Shown: positions 35,601 through 50,600 of the stretch, in pieces
How the letters are laid out: each line of letters begins with the position of its first letter
How positions within the stretch are numbered: position 1 is the stretch's first letter
Origin: Cristatella mucedo
Taxonomy: Eukaryota; Bryozoa; Phylactolaemata; Cristatellidae
DNA: 64,000 nucleotides
Direction: 5' to 3'
Assembly (NCBI GenBank): GCA_009760855.2
Contig: WPIO01000005.1
Location: forward strand, 800,501-864,500
Notes under the pieces: generated by a model
The model's database searches: none
What the model saw: the letters and a program-made list of their open reading frames with translations, nothing else
What the model was told of the DNA's origin: nothing
Program-made: the position numbers and the translations under genes

Positions 35601-38600
35601 CTTCTCGCAAGACAGTCTGTAATAATGCCTTGTACTTTACTTTCGGTCGGATTAAGCACAAGTTCTTGCAGTGGTGAGTGGCGGTTGGATGCCTGAAGAG
35701 TACTGTGATTTTTACGAAGCATAGCCTCAATGTGATATGGAAAATGGGTGTCTAGTGGTTCATTCATGATATCTCATACTAAATAAGGCATATCCGCCTA
35801 GGTTTCAATATAGTGCTACGATTCAACCGGCCAAGAGGCATTCTAAGAATGAAAATGTAGGATATAAGCAGATAAAAAGTGTTTTAATCTCCTGAAAAAG
35901 GAAAATAGAAAAATATGAGAAAAATAGAAAGAGAAGGGAAAAGAGAAAAAGAAAAATAGTATGACTAGTTACCTAAATTGCCTTGAACTTGTATGAGTGC
36001 AATGCAGATGCCACTGGAAGTGTATGAAGCTCGTGGGGACGATGTATACCATAGGCTAGAAGATATGGTCATTTAAAGTGTAGCTCAGAGTCTTTTGGAT
36101 CACTGAGTATCGCAGACGCAGCAGACTGGAGCACTGGAGGTGAAAACAGCACGTGGTAGGTGACTAGACCTTTAAAACCATGTTTTCCCATCGTTATGTC
36201 TCTCACCATGCGTCCGCTTAGGGAGCCGTCGGCTCTTTCTGACAGATAATTATCAGTGAATAGACTTTAGCAATTGTACTAGACATCAATATTGTATACC
36301 ACGCCCAAACTGAATTTCATCAGTGATTTGATCTATTACTGGCTATTTAGTATTTGGAAATAAATAGCAGCGAGTGATTTCAAACTTCCAAAACAGGCTT
36401 ACCTTCGCAAATACTGCTGTTGTGGATGACCTCGAATCCGTTCTTGCAGCTGCAGAAGTAGCCACCGTATGTGTTAACGCAGGTGCCGGGGATGCAGGCC
36501 AATTCCTTGTTAATGCACTCGTCGTTATCTGAAATGCAGCAAACTATCATTGCTAGCACCAGCAAAAGTGCAGAGTTAACTCACATGGTGGCAAGCACCA
36601 AGCTTCACTAGTCCTACGTCAAAACACCAAGCTCTAAGCCAAACTCTGTGAGGCCAGCATAAGCAGTTTTGTGTTCAGCCCAAAACCACAGAATACATAC
36701 AGTTCAAACCTACCGAAGCACTCGGCAGATATCTCGGTCTTGATGTTTTCTGCCAAGTTGACCGTTGTGTTCGGACAGGCAGCACAGCTGTATGACCGCC
36801 ATTGGTCATCGCTTGCCAGGCACTTCGTATATGGGCAGGGCGTACTTGAGCAGACATCCTCTCGCACTGCGCAGCTGTCCCCTAGAGAGATATTGAAATA
36901 ACTTGCAGACAACGGAACAATCGTAACAAGCAGTATTTCTTCCCGTCATTAAGCGCTACTAGCATTTCTTGTCCGCCACAGAATTCCCTTAAGAGAATCA
37001 AAGTTCTTGCGTAAATTGAATACTGAGACCGATACAGGAACGACCTGTTTAACACGTATTTGTTTATCGTTTGTCAGTAGAGCCTAAGAAATTACGTGCC
37101 TAAGGACATTTAAATGCCTGTCTCTTGAATCGCATATCCCGTCGCCGTGCGCCAGCGCTCCCGGCAAACCATCGGCGTGCGCTTCCACACCAAAGCAGTC
37201 TGTGGCTTCAGCTTCGCCGACTTTCAGCGACCTACCTAGTAGGTACAATCGTGCGAGCCTATTACCATCTCGCTATCGGAGTTAAAACGCGCTTCTGGCT
37301 GCGTTTGCTACTGCCAGGATTTGTGAATGGGGTATTTCGCATAGGAAATCTACCCTTGGCCAGTGCTCGGCGCCAGAGACTGAGCTTGCTCGGTACTCAA
37401 ATGTAAAGTGCCTAGAAAGAGATTGAGTTCTCTGAGGGCACTTTATCAAGTGCACTATTATTATTATTATTATTACTCCTATCGTTGTCTTGAGCCGCTC
37501 TGTACGATCTCACTCAAGCTGTGAATCCCTCTAACTTTGTGATCATCAGGTCTGCCATAATCCTAGCAGTCCACCTCGAGTTTTGCCTTTGGAACCCTCT
37601 TTAAATTAGAAATAAACACCTAATAATACATAAGATGATTATTGACAACTATCTTGACCGGTTTGCTTTCACCGAAACCTGGTTGAATTCAACTAGCAGC
37701 CCGACCATATAACCTAAGCCATCCCGACGGGCTTTATTATCTTTCGTATGCCGTAGATCTATTAAAACGGGTGGGATTCGCCATCGTACGCTCCTCCTTC
37801 GATTTCAAACCTCTTGCTGTCCCCTCACAGCTTTCTTTCGAATCCCTTGTTTTGACTGTTAAAAAAAGAACTTGCCCACGGTAGCAGTATTCTGTCGTCC
37901 CCCAGGTGGCACCAAGTCTTGCTTTTATCTAATCTGTCGGATCTTAACCGGGTCTGAGCTCAAGAAATCCTCTCTTCTTCGCTGTGGGTGAATTGACCAT
38001 TCATTTTGACTACTCCACTGACATCCTAATTGCCGAATTTCACAAACTGACGGACGCATTGTCTCTTTTGGCTTCTGTATTCATGACCCAACTTACAACA
38101 AGGGTTACACGATTGACTTAATATTCTCCCACAACTGCCTGCTCTCGTCCCCTATGATAACCAAATATTTTGCTCATCTGACCACATTCGGATCTCATTT
38201 AGTCTTCAGTTTGTGTCTTCCTCCACATTCAGATACATCTGTAAATCACGAAACCTTCAGACACTTGAAATTTTATGCTACTCCCAAGAATATATCTTCT
38301 TCGCCCCTGATGCTTAATCTACCGACCAATAGGTCGAAAATGGTAGAAAGCTACAACAAGACATTATCTGAAATTCTTAGCGGGTCTGCACTTCTGACTA
38401 AGCGAACTGTGAGACCTCATCCAGACGGTCGATTTTTCATCATAGGCATTAAACTATCTCGATCTACTAAGGTTAAGATTGAGAAAGCATACAACGATCA
38501 GGACTGACTGTTCGTTGACAGGCATACGAGGACTTCTGCAGATCATACCAATATATCCTAGCAAAGACCAAGTCTAGCTTCTATTAAAAATATTTATTTC

Positions 38601-41600
38601 TGAATCACATATGCACGATCCAAAAAATCTTAAGTCTAATATCGAACATCTCCTTGACCGCGGCAAGGTTAGCGCCTTCCTTAGTAATCATTGTGGGGAT
38701 TTAGCCGAGTGCTTCAATATCGGCAAGATAGACAAGGTAAAAAAATATTGATTATTCCTAAGGTAACAGCATCCCCGCTGGACTAAGGTCTCTCAGTCAT
38801 AGCCTCACACGACTCCTCTCCCATAGCTCCATCCAGCACCGAAACGTCTGCATTCAACGTGGCACCTTAAAATATGTATTCAAGGCAGCCGTGTATGACC
38901 TCATCCTGAAATTAATCTACAGGTCAAAGAAGTCTACTAGCTCTCAAGACCATATGAATACTGTCCTACTTTTAGGATGCATAGATCTGTTGCTGCCATG
39001 CGCTGCTAACATAAAATAATGTCCTTGGCCGCGAGTTTTGTTCCTGAACCTTTCCAAAAGGCTGTTGTTAGGCCATTAATTGTGGAAGCAACACTAGACC
39101 AAGAGAACTTGAGCAACTTTTAATATGCCCTCGGACGAACTTAGTCACGATGAGACTGCAAATAAGCTGTCCTGGAAAGTGCTTCGCAATATGGATGAGC
39201 CCGACACAGTCGTTACGGTGGAAAACATGCAGAAAGATATATAACTTTAATAACCAATGTAGGTTTATTGGCTATGCATGCATACCCCTTGTACTGCCGT
39301 TGGTGTGCTCTATGTACCCCCTCTCTGAAATATTTGTGGGCAGATGGTTGAGAGCATAGGAAAGCACCTCATAGTGTCATCAGCTGTTTGCTACTTCATA
39401 AAAATCCCCATGCTTATAATCTTTATTGGCCATATTAACAATGTCGATCGTCAATTTCTATCTAGTGGTTGTAGCAACTTTTATGGAACGATAGTTTTTT
39501 TTAAGAAGAAGTCACCAGATTGTTGAGCTTGGCGTGTTACGTATGCAGGCTATTATTTAGCTAGCGTAGTTAGTACGAGCTAGTGGATTTTTAGACACTA
39601 TTTAGCTATTGAAACTTAAAGACAGAATTAATCTATTCTCCTGCTGCTGACTGTGGCGCATCCTTTCCAGCAGTGCTGAGATGCTACTTTGCTACTCGCC
39701 TCCTCGACTGCTGTCCCTCACTCAGCTATGATTCTGACTCTCTTTATTGCAGGAGATGAAGTTTGTTGGCTGCCGCTGGCATACCGAAAGCCGCATAGGC
39801 TTTGAGTGCGCTTTAGAAACATTCCCAGCACCGCACGCGCTGAGTCTTAGCAGCTTCGTTTAGCTGCAATCTGAGATACAGTAGCTTATAGTATGCCGAC
39901 GGGCCATCCAGACCAATAGCAATTCTTTTTACCTTTGAAGGCCAGTTAATTAATTTGCTAATAGCCGTACCAAAGTCTATTGAAATAGCATCGCACCACC
40001 AAACATAGAGTTATTACTTGGTTTTTGACAGAGAATAGTGTGTCACAAGTTTGGTTCTTGCACCGCAAACAAGCGTTTTACATCGCATTCGAATAGCTCT
40101 AACAACTAAGAAATCTGGTTTAACAGTCTATGCAATCCTCACTAGATTTATAGCACATAATGAACATAATCACTTAGCATATCGCTAGTGACACGAGTCC
40201 TTTCAGAAAGAAACTCTGAGCAATCTCAAAACTACTCGTTTGCTAACACTTATTGATACATTTGATACCTTTAAAACTTATGAAATACGTCACTAAATTT
40301 TGACCAGCAAGTTTATATGAAGGTGTTATTGTAATTCTGAACGTGCTTCATCCAAGAAAAGCCGGCCTGCAATTGAATTCATACGCAGCCTTATGGACTC
40401 AACTACTCGTGAGCGGGCACACCGTTGAATGCTTCTGAAAACATCTTACCACTATGAAGCATTGAAATAATTTTGCTTGGCAAATGTTCGACGGCCTAAT
40501 ACAGAAAATCTACTTCGGGATGGAGGGCTTTCGAGAGTAGGAAACTTGAAAAGAAACTTTAGCGAACTCACCCATCCAGCCAGCAGGACATTCACATGCC
40601 ACCAAAACACCATAGTCCTTGAACGCGTCATTGGGGTCGTTTACAATTTCGGTATCGAAATCGCACACGCCCCCGTTGTGGCAGCCATTGCAGAACCTGA
40701 CCTTTGTCACTAGCAGTGGCGAGCGCTTTCTTTGACCGAATGTTTCTACTGCCTGTAACCTGAGAGAGAACGGCCAAGACACTGTCGGCCAGAAGCTAAT
40801 TACAAAAAGCACGGGCAGTGTCGCTGAACTTTAATAAATGCCCATGCTGACCACTTTGAGAAAACTAGGGTGGCGAAAAATTTTAACTGTGTCAGCTGCA
40901 AGGAATAGCCGGCTGCTCTCACCTTATAGAATGGTTAATTGCATCCAGTGAAGGTCGTAACCAAGTATACACGTATTTACCTTGCCCGTCCGTGGTCCGG
41001 TAAATGCCTGGAGGCATATCTAGCTCTTCGAGCAAGATGTCATCACCCTCGGGGTCAAACACCTCAACTGACCATGACACTGGATTGCCTGCCGTCACGT
41101 TAATTGATGTTCTGCCACCTTTAATAACCGGAGACCTGTTGCCTAGAGTAAGAACAAGAGGTTCTATACAGCTACATCTTGCTACACGGATTTGGAAGAC
41201 GCATAAACCAGAACACGTTTTCTTTGAGTTGCTGTTGCTCATCTTAAATGTGCGGTCGATTGATAATTAAATTATAATCATATTTTAAAACTGAAGATAA
41301 GATGTGAGTCACCGATGATAAATGGGATCTCTTTACTGGTACCCATGTTTTCTATGCATGGGTGTATTGCAACTTAAAGCGCGTGACAACTTCCTACTCT
41401 AAAATTGACAATGCTTACCTCAATCTTTCACTGATCCATAAAATTTCAACTACGAATAGTTCACCACAAAAGAATTATTTGGTAGTTTCTCTGCAATCTT
41501 CTGTTGAAAGCAAGTAGAGTAGCTCGGCAGAGGGTAAGAATATTGAAACTTGAGCACACATTTAAAATGATCATCTCTACGTTGCGTTGAAGCTTTAAGT

Positions 41601-41663
41601 TGTGACATCAGAGTTTCTTTTAGCAAACTGAATTATGATGTTTCCCTTGAAAACTGCCTACAC

Positions 41664-41694
<31 letters not shown>

Positions 41695-44600
41695 TTTGTC
41701 ATGAACCCTCTAAGAAATTAATCTGTTTCTATGCACTTTACATATCCTGCAAACGAAGCATAATCAAATGGTTAGTGTTGGCATGCAAAATGTCAACAAG
41801 ATTAGAGGTGACAGGTACAGAGTCAGCATGTCAAATACTGTTAGTAGAAGCATGCACTGTGTCAGCAAGCACAACACACAAAATATGAATCATTATTACC
41901 CACTAAATGATGTGATGATGTGATAAATTATGTAAGCAGCTGCGTTCGAGGTTATTTTTAAACGTCTTCGGGTATGGGTATCGTGACATCAGTCGAGAGT
42001 GAGTTCTAGGCTTTGGGAGCATATGAACTACGGGCACGGTCTTCAAAGGAATTTGTGATGCGTAGGAGATATATCTAAAATATTTGAGACAGAAAAGCGG
42101 GTGGTACGAAGCTTAATGAGCGAATAGATCTGATAGGTAGGCTGGAACCAGAGAATAAAGGGATCTAAAAGTGAGTGATTAAACCCTGAAGTCTACTTGA
42201 TTGAGAGTCGATGCAGGTCTTCGAGAAATGGTGTGATATGGCAACTGCAACGCTCAAGACATAAAAGCGTAGCTGCATATTTTTGCACCAACAGTAACTG
42301 ATTGCAATGGCCGGTGGACCAGCAAGCAGTTAGTTACAGAAGGAGAGACAAGGCGTCACAAATGCACGGACCAACTTCGATGCAGCCTCCCTGCCTGAGC
42401 AAGTCCGAATTTAAGCAATGGGACGCAGCTACAAATAGGCAGACATGACTTCGGAGCTACTGTGGGCGTCTAGTGCTAGGTTTCTTGGAAACAGGATACC
42501 TAGATTTCGTGCAGATGCAACTAAAGATATATTGGCAGAGCCGATTTTTGAGTGTTAGCCTTTCCAATTTCTGAATCACACTTGACTTGCCCACAACTAG
42601 TACGATAGTTTTATCTTCATTCAATTTGTGAAAGTTTGGTGCCATCCATGGGCATATATCAGCATTACATGCAGCAAGGGAATCGAGAGAACTCAACGTG
42701 CCTCAGTGAATCGAGGCATAAAAGAAGAGGTACAACTGAGGGTCAATTGCATAGAATTTAAATCCTAGATTGCGCTTGCCGATCACGTCGATAAGAGAAC
42801 TAATATAAACTGTGAAATATAGCGGACCAAGCACAGACGCCTGAGGCACCCCGTACTTCAGTTGTTCCTCGGATGATCTTTGCCCGTTCAAATCTATACT
42901 TTAGAGTCTCCCACTGAGATAGGACCAGTACATTGAAACACAATGCCATCGAGCCCAGGTAAAATGAGAGGGGCTCGAGAAGGCTGATCAATCGTATCAA
43001 CGCTGCTAATAGATCAAGAAAATCAAGTAGGCAAGCTTTGCCTAGGTCTGTATTATAAACTTACTCCCGACTTTCGTCACGACATCCCCAGACTTAAACA
43101 CATTTAAAAAGAAATTGAAAACGCACCTATTTATGACAACATTTAGTGGATCCCTGTGATTCGTCCTGTGTGTGCTTATGCATGCTGACACTGTTGCATG
43201 CTGCCAGTACCACACTTGCATGCTGACCCTGTGCATGTCACCACTAACCATGTTATTCATGTTGTTTATCAAGAACGATACCACTCACAATTCAATCGTG
43301 TTTCTTCTGCACCAAGTGTAAAGCACCTCGAAAGAGATTGAGTTCTCTGTGGTGCTTTATCAAGTGTATTATTATTATTATTATTTATGAGCAGGGTGTT
43401 ATAAATCCGAAGCAATGCTGAATCCGTGGAGTGATTAGCTTTTGAAACAGATTGAAACTTCCTTGTTTGGTGTGAAATTTAAATTTAAAATTCAACTGGT
43501 TGGCCGAAGCTGGTTCTAGTGTCTTTTATACTAACGTTATAAGTGAGACTGGGCGATGGTTTCTCAAGTTCTCTGGGTCAGGTATTGCTTTCTTAATTAG
43601 GGGCCTACTGCAGGCTCATTGAAAGGTGCTGGGAAATTTCCAGATGCTAATGACATATTTGTAATGTTAGTTATGCATGGTGGCAGCAGATCTATGCACT
43701 GTACAAGTAGACAGTGGGAAGAGGGTCTAGACGGCCTGTAATCTTATTTGACAGGAGATGAATTTCAGGATTGAGGTTTAGCTGTTAGCTTAAGCGGTCT
43801 TTGCGTCTCAATAGAAACGTTAATCTGTACTCAAAAACAACGGGGCGCTCGAGACTATTTCTGATATGGCCTAAAAACGATTTCCATACGCACTTACCAA
43901 GAATGGCTAGAGAATCGCGTCGCTTCTTCGCCGCTCGGTATGTCGCATCTGCAATGGCCACACTTCCGGTTACTAGCTGGTCGTAGATGCAGGCTCGTTC
44001 ACCGGCACAGAAACTGGCCTCCATTGTTTTCTTCTCTGCTACGTCGCCGAGAAACGCAGGCACGAACGAACGATCTGTGTAGTCTCGATCACTTCTTCCT
44101 CCTCGGTACCACATAATGGATTCGCCGTCTTTCATTCGCCCTAAAGCGGAGTTACGAAGTCAATCTGGTACTGCTACCACAGTTGAGCTTCGTCGGTTTT
44201 CCCGAAGTGATTGATTGCAGTGAAAGTTCGACATCATTCTAGGGCCTTCGTCCGTGCACAACTTCTTGTATTTGACACTTTCGACGGAATAATACATGTA
44301 ATGCATTTTTGCTAGAGTGCTGCTCTATCTCCTCTTCCTTTCGGATTCAGATTAGACGCAACATATCGTTCGACTTCATGGAGTGATTGATTCTATTGGC
44401 ACAATTCGTGCCGCTTTAGTCGTAGGCATTAGTCCAAAGGAGACCTCGCTTTATTGTAATATCTTGTTCGATGCAGCCATCCGGATTCAAAATGTGGCCT
44501 TTCGTCTCTGATCGTATATTTATATAATCTGCTTTAAATCCAAATTACCGCCGGCGTCTTGAAGACGCAAGATACTATTTTCAAGTCATGCTGGAAAGTC

Positions 44601-47600
44601 TCATCACCCTTACCTATGAGAGATACACCCGAGCTCAATAGAAATGTATGATAACGCACCTTTTTTGACATGTAGTTAGAACATGTTCTTTTTTTATGAA
44701 AAGAGCCTTCCGGAACATTTGATAACTGGGAGGTTATTTCGCTTCATAATATCTAGATATACACGCTTGGATCAATGACATATGCATCATATCCTTCTAA
44801 GATATCTTAAAAGATTAAGACTTACAGTTTTCGCCGAATTTATAATGCACGCACTCATCAAAGTTTTTTTCCAAGAAGCAGTTGACAGTCGTTCCATTAC
44901 GCAGGGTGAAGTCATTTGTCGGGTTACCATCATTTACACCAAGCAGTCCTTTTGTTGAGCCCCTGGCTGTAGCATGTGAATATATTGCGACATTAAGAAA
45001 GGCTCCGGCTGAAAACACCTGAGCAGAGTAACCTGTAATGAGATGGATGTGAAAGCTCTAATGAAAGTCGGAAATTTGAGCACATCAATACTGGTTGCAT
45101 GAGTTAACTTTTCTCCGTAACAAGGCATGATTTTCAAATGTTTGTCCCGATGACAGCTAACTACAAGAAGAAGACAGTTTTAATAGGACATGACTGATTT
45201 AGTTTTCATTAGATTTAAGTGATTTTGGCCGTCGTTAGAATTTAATTATAAAAATGGTGTTTATCTGTCTGCTACTTTATGATGCTTCTCAAGGCGAAAC
45301 TGAGGAGATTAGAGAAAATATTTCCCAAAAGAACATCATTCTGTTCATGAGCAAAGCTCCTCTGCATCAAAAGTAACCCTTTTCACTCAGCGTGAGTAGA
45401 GGAGTTCGTAGTGAACGTCTGACTCGGTATCTTGCGAGCGTTTGGCGCGGCCATACTAGCGTACTGCAAAGAGCTCGGCAGCGGAAAGGCATTCTGCTTT
45501 ATCTAGAAGGTGTTCACTGTTTTACCAATACACAGTTTTACTACTCGGTAGACGCGACACATTGAACAGCCAAAGTCCGAGAGAGGTTGCTGAATGAAGA
45601 TTAGGAGCAAGATTTCGTTAAAGAGAAGAGCAATTTTTTTTAGCGAAATGGGTGGTTTTAATTAGTGCTGCTAGTCCTACTCGATAGCTAATAAGCGCTG
45701 AAGTAATATACTTTGGTTAGCTTTCGGTAGAAGCCTACCGAGAAGCATCTTCTCTGTAACTAGGTGCAAAACAACGAGTCTCGTTGCACGAGCAGGCTGG
45801 TGACTTTTTCGATGCAAGATTTCCACATCAAAATTCTCAATTAATTGAAAATAAAATTAAATCATTTTTATTCATTTCAATGTTTGAACTAAATTTATGC
45901 ATACAATTGTTTGGCAACTTAATTTATTTTCACTTAATGGAACATATAAGAACCAGATTTGGAAAGTCATGAGCGTGTTATATTCGAATTGCTATTTTTG
46001 GTCCGTATGAACAGCAGGCAACTTTTAAAAAAGTTCATATATCTTTTGGGCATGGTTTAAATTTCTAAAATGAGGTCTTGCTAAGTTCCGTCTACGACAT
46101 ATTTAGTGTCGTAATTTATTATGAGAGAAAAAGAGCATCTAAAGCGTTAACGTGAGAAAAGCGCTAACTTGAACTAGATAATGAAGGAATTACAGAAGTC
46201 AGAACAATGCATACCGCAATGCAAAAATCCAAAAAATGTTATCTTCTTATAAAATTCAATAAATTATGATAATTTGTGCATTAGATTTTTCGTAGGTTTA
46301 TACAACCACAAAGCTTCGGTGATAATGGTATTAATTATGAGAACAAATACGAGCTATAGGTGGCTGAATAAACCTACGGCCGTTTACACTAGAAGAACTG
46401 GGCCTTGTCTGCGCTTTTGAGAACCCTCAAACGTAATGTACGGCTCTTAATTCAGCGAGAATATTCTTGTATGTATTTGAAAGCTCGAGCTGAAAATATT
46501 GTGGCAAAGTCCAAAAATCTATCTTGCGGAATGCGACATGAAACATGAAACTATATCAATTACGAACTTTATTGTAGCTTGAAAGACCCATGATGCGATA
46601 ATGTGACTTAAAAACTACAGTGCAGCTGATTTAAAAGTCTCCATTTAACAGTGGCAGAAGAGCCGTAGCCTATTTAAAGCGCCTGCGTCGGGCAATAAAT
46701 AATTGCCTGGTATATAAATTGAGCCCACTACGTCGTGTATCACGAGGACTTTACGTGAGAGCTAACCAGCACCTAGAGAGAGCTTCGAGAGCCCGTGTGC
46801 AGGAACAATGACCTCTTTTTTGCGTTGTTGAAATAGAAACGCATTCTTAATTTTCGAATTTGTTCAGTCTTACCATTCTCAAAGGTGATCACAGTTGCCA
46901 ATCCTGCCGTTAAAACAGCGACTCCGTCGTACTGCAAAAGTTCAACAGGGCTGTCGCTCGATAATCTTCTAATGTCTGTGCCGCCATCTTCTAGATTTGA
47001 TACGTACAAAATGACATCTGCAAAAAAATTGAAAAACCGTCGAATCAACAGCTTTTCTATGGGCTTTTAAAGCTTTCTAAAAACACTCGGGCTGCGCCGT
47101 TCAAATAACGTCTCATCTTAAGCAAGCACTGCGGTCAGCATTACGACAACGTCGCATCAGCTGAAGAACTACAGCAATGACAATGAAGTATTTCCCTATG
47201 ACCTATATTGAGCTTACAAAATCTCTGACTCTTAACTGATAATTTGAGACAGAATAAATTATTATAATTAAACTGGGCCCCTAAACGGCTTTACCCTATT
47301 TCAAGGAACTCTTTATTAATAAATGCAAATACCTAACTTATCACTAATTTACGGGCGTCTTGCGTAAAAGGCCTTTTTAGCTAGCGGGTTGTCTAGAATT
47401 TAAACTTTTCACAGCCCAAATAAAAACGCTTTAAAACTTCATTGAATCGCCAATATTTACCCTTTAGTGGTTAATGGCCACCTCGTACGTTGCGAGCGAC
47501 AAGAGAGACCTAATCTTTACGAGCAAAACTAGCTGAACTCAAAAACTAAAAAGCCTCATCTTAAAAATTATCTGTACTAGTATCTCAGCTGCTGCATCCG

Positions 47601-50600
47601 CACAAAATTAGTATGTCAAAACGGCCTTTGCTTAATGACCGTGTTACTCCACAGCCATTTCTACCTACCATTAGTTATGTAACATTGTACAAATTAATTC
47701 GTGAAGGCGTAGGTCAGGATACCGCAACAAAGCTAGTCTGTGAATTTGTGATATTCAGCCTAGACTTGTGTAGCTCTCGCATCGCAGATCTTTCCACCTG
47801 TGGAATAAAATACGCATAGTTGGTGACAAACTTGGCTTCTAAGACTTTCTGTCATCAACGTGGTAACTACCACATTACTTCGCTTCCTTCTCTCAGACCT
47901 GAACAGGCTCATAAAAAAGGCAATGTATCGACTTCAAGATCATTCCACCGACTTTCAAATTATCTCAACTCATGCTCCGGCTCACCTAGTTGATATATTT
48001 ACTCCTCCAGTGTCCCTGCTTACCACCTGCTTGTCCGACTCTCTCTCTCTCTTTCATGTATTTACACCTCTAACCAACGTCAAATCCTTTGAAGGCCGCT
48101 GCACGAACCTAAAGATTGGAATGAGCTGAAATTTCGAAACCGTAAGTTACCCTGGTTGACTGACTGGCATTTTAACCGATATTTGAGGCTAAGTTCTCAT
48201 AGCAAATGCGTCATTGCTGTGAACTGTCCTACATTTGGTTTCATGCCACATATTTTCATATTTATATCACTCTTTCCTCACCGAATCGCGTTTCCTTGAT
48301 TCCTTTACTCTGAAAAATTCGTATCAAGCAGCCTCCGTTAGCCACCAACAGCACTTCCCGCTGCTTGTCAGAATTCATTTATCTTTAACCCATTGCTCAA
48401 TTAGCCTACTCACCTTTTACCCAAGAGTGCTGTAATCTAAGTAAGTCTAGATGCTTCACCCCAGGTGGCCTTAATAAGCTACTGGAAATTACAACTATTT
48501 CGGAGGCTGGTGGATTCATGTAACTCTTTAATTTCGCGTCACCGATTCCAAGTCTGGAAAAATTCGTCCAACTTCATGTATGCTGACACTCGAGTCTTGC
48601 TGTCTGTTCATGTGGCTGATATGTAATATTGTGCTTGCCTAGTACTGTGTGCATCTTCCTCATTATAGGTTGATATGTTGTTGTTTAAGCCTGTGCGAAG
48701 TGCATAGCTAAAGATTCCTTGATGCTATAAAAACGTGTTATTAATAATATCATAGTTGTAGAGAGGATTAGCGACAAATATTCAAATCGGACGACGGTGT
48801 TAGACTGAATCTCGTGAGCAAACGTGTCAACGCCACGGTGTCACAAAAGCTCAACCGGATGCCGATATGCATCTACTACAGATTCGGCGAAAACTATTCT
48901 GATGAAGACCTTGATTTTATGTTCGCTGGGGATTAAATTTGCGAAGTTTTATATTAAAGCGGAGAAAATAGAAAGTCACGTATTTCCATCTCCACCCGAC
49001 CCATACATCGAGACCCCAAGAGCTGCCCAGGCTTTGCCCGCTAGCTGAAGACAGGTTGCATTACTGAGCACCACTTGCCGTTCCCATCAGCCTCGGCATG
49101 CACGCTCGAGCTGAGCCCTGCCTGGACGGCAAGCGCCTGCACGAAAGAGCCGTTGATGGAGTTGTTTGCTTGAGATACTTCCGGTCTGCCCAGTCGCACT
49201 TGCGCTTTGAAGCTGTCCGCTGTTACAAGAATGAACTCTCCGACAGGATTGTACGTGTATCCCACATTGTCGAACGTGAAGAAGTGAGGGTCGCCGAAAA
49301 TATCCGCTAAAAGAGCACATATGCATTCGCATAATGTCGACTTTTTGTTGTTGCGGGAGAGTTTCCACAACGTAATTGCATGTCACCTGAGCAGGACAAA
49401 CAATTTTGACGTGCACAATACGTTAGCGCTAATACTCATCATATGCTGCAGCTGGTCTCATCGAGATCCCAAACCAGTTTGCCACATTGCAAGAAGTCGT
49501 ATCATGCAGTAGCTAGACTTTTAACTAGTTTCCATTTCATGCCTCAAAAAATGCTTCAATGATATCGAAAGTTCATAAAATATAGGCAGAGCAAAGCAAG
49601 ACAACTTTTATTTCTGTTCACCATGAATTATTGTTGTCCCAATATCAAGTTTTATATTTATAGTGTTCATGCCGCCTAAAATAACCATCAAGGGAACTTT
49701 TAGTTGCTTGTTTAGACCAACAGCCATCCATGTTTCACGTATTTCGAGTTCAAATGCACAAGTTTAGTAATAGACAATACGCGTACGTCACCCTAGCAGA
49801 ATAACCGTTTTTTTTTACACTAGCCTTGGTGCAAATTGGCCGCAAGACCATTGCTCCCATTGCCTGCTTTCTAAAGACCCTCATGTTAGAGATGGTCGCC
49901 ATTCAGCACTTACCTCGTTTGGGAGCCACGTAGCCGTCGCATTTATCAGGAGGCCTGATCGTTCTATATAAATGGCAGTATGATGACTTGCTGCAACAGT
50001 CTTGAAAAGGTTCATTATCATAGAGTTGGTATTCAGCTAGATGCAGATATGGATTGTATCTGATCGGCCTTCCAGCTGTTTGGTCATCAATCAACAGCGT
50101 TCCTGAAGTAGGCCCGGCCTGCTGATCATAGCAGCACATCTACATTAAACGTATGCTCATGACGTGAACATGGCGCCAACTCAAAACAGAAAGTGAATAA
50201 AATAGCCGCATTTTCTCTGAAACTCAAGATTTCTTTATAAGCCAAAAATTAGCGGCGGAAAATAGGCTGGAAAGTACTGCCGAACGACTCCGGAAGTCCT
50301 AGGGTCTTCTTCCCGACACGACTAGCTAGCCCTGTGAGCCTCTGAGGGGGATGGGATATTGTCGCTTCTGGAGGCTAGAAGAAGGGATGGCTGAAGACGG
50401 CTGGCGAAATTCTCCACTGAAGCGACTGAAGCGACTGACCTACTTCGGATATTCCCTAGAGATGTACGACCTACCGCAACACCTCGGTAAGCCTTTCCCC
50501 AGGTGAGTGGCGACTCGCCAAGTTTACCTAGCGAGTCCATTTTACTCAACGCCTCGAAGCCTGCTAGCTGCTGAAGTTTTAAACGGTACGTAAGATTCCG

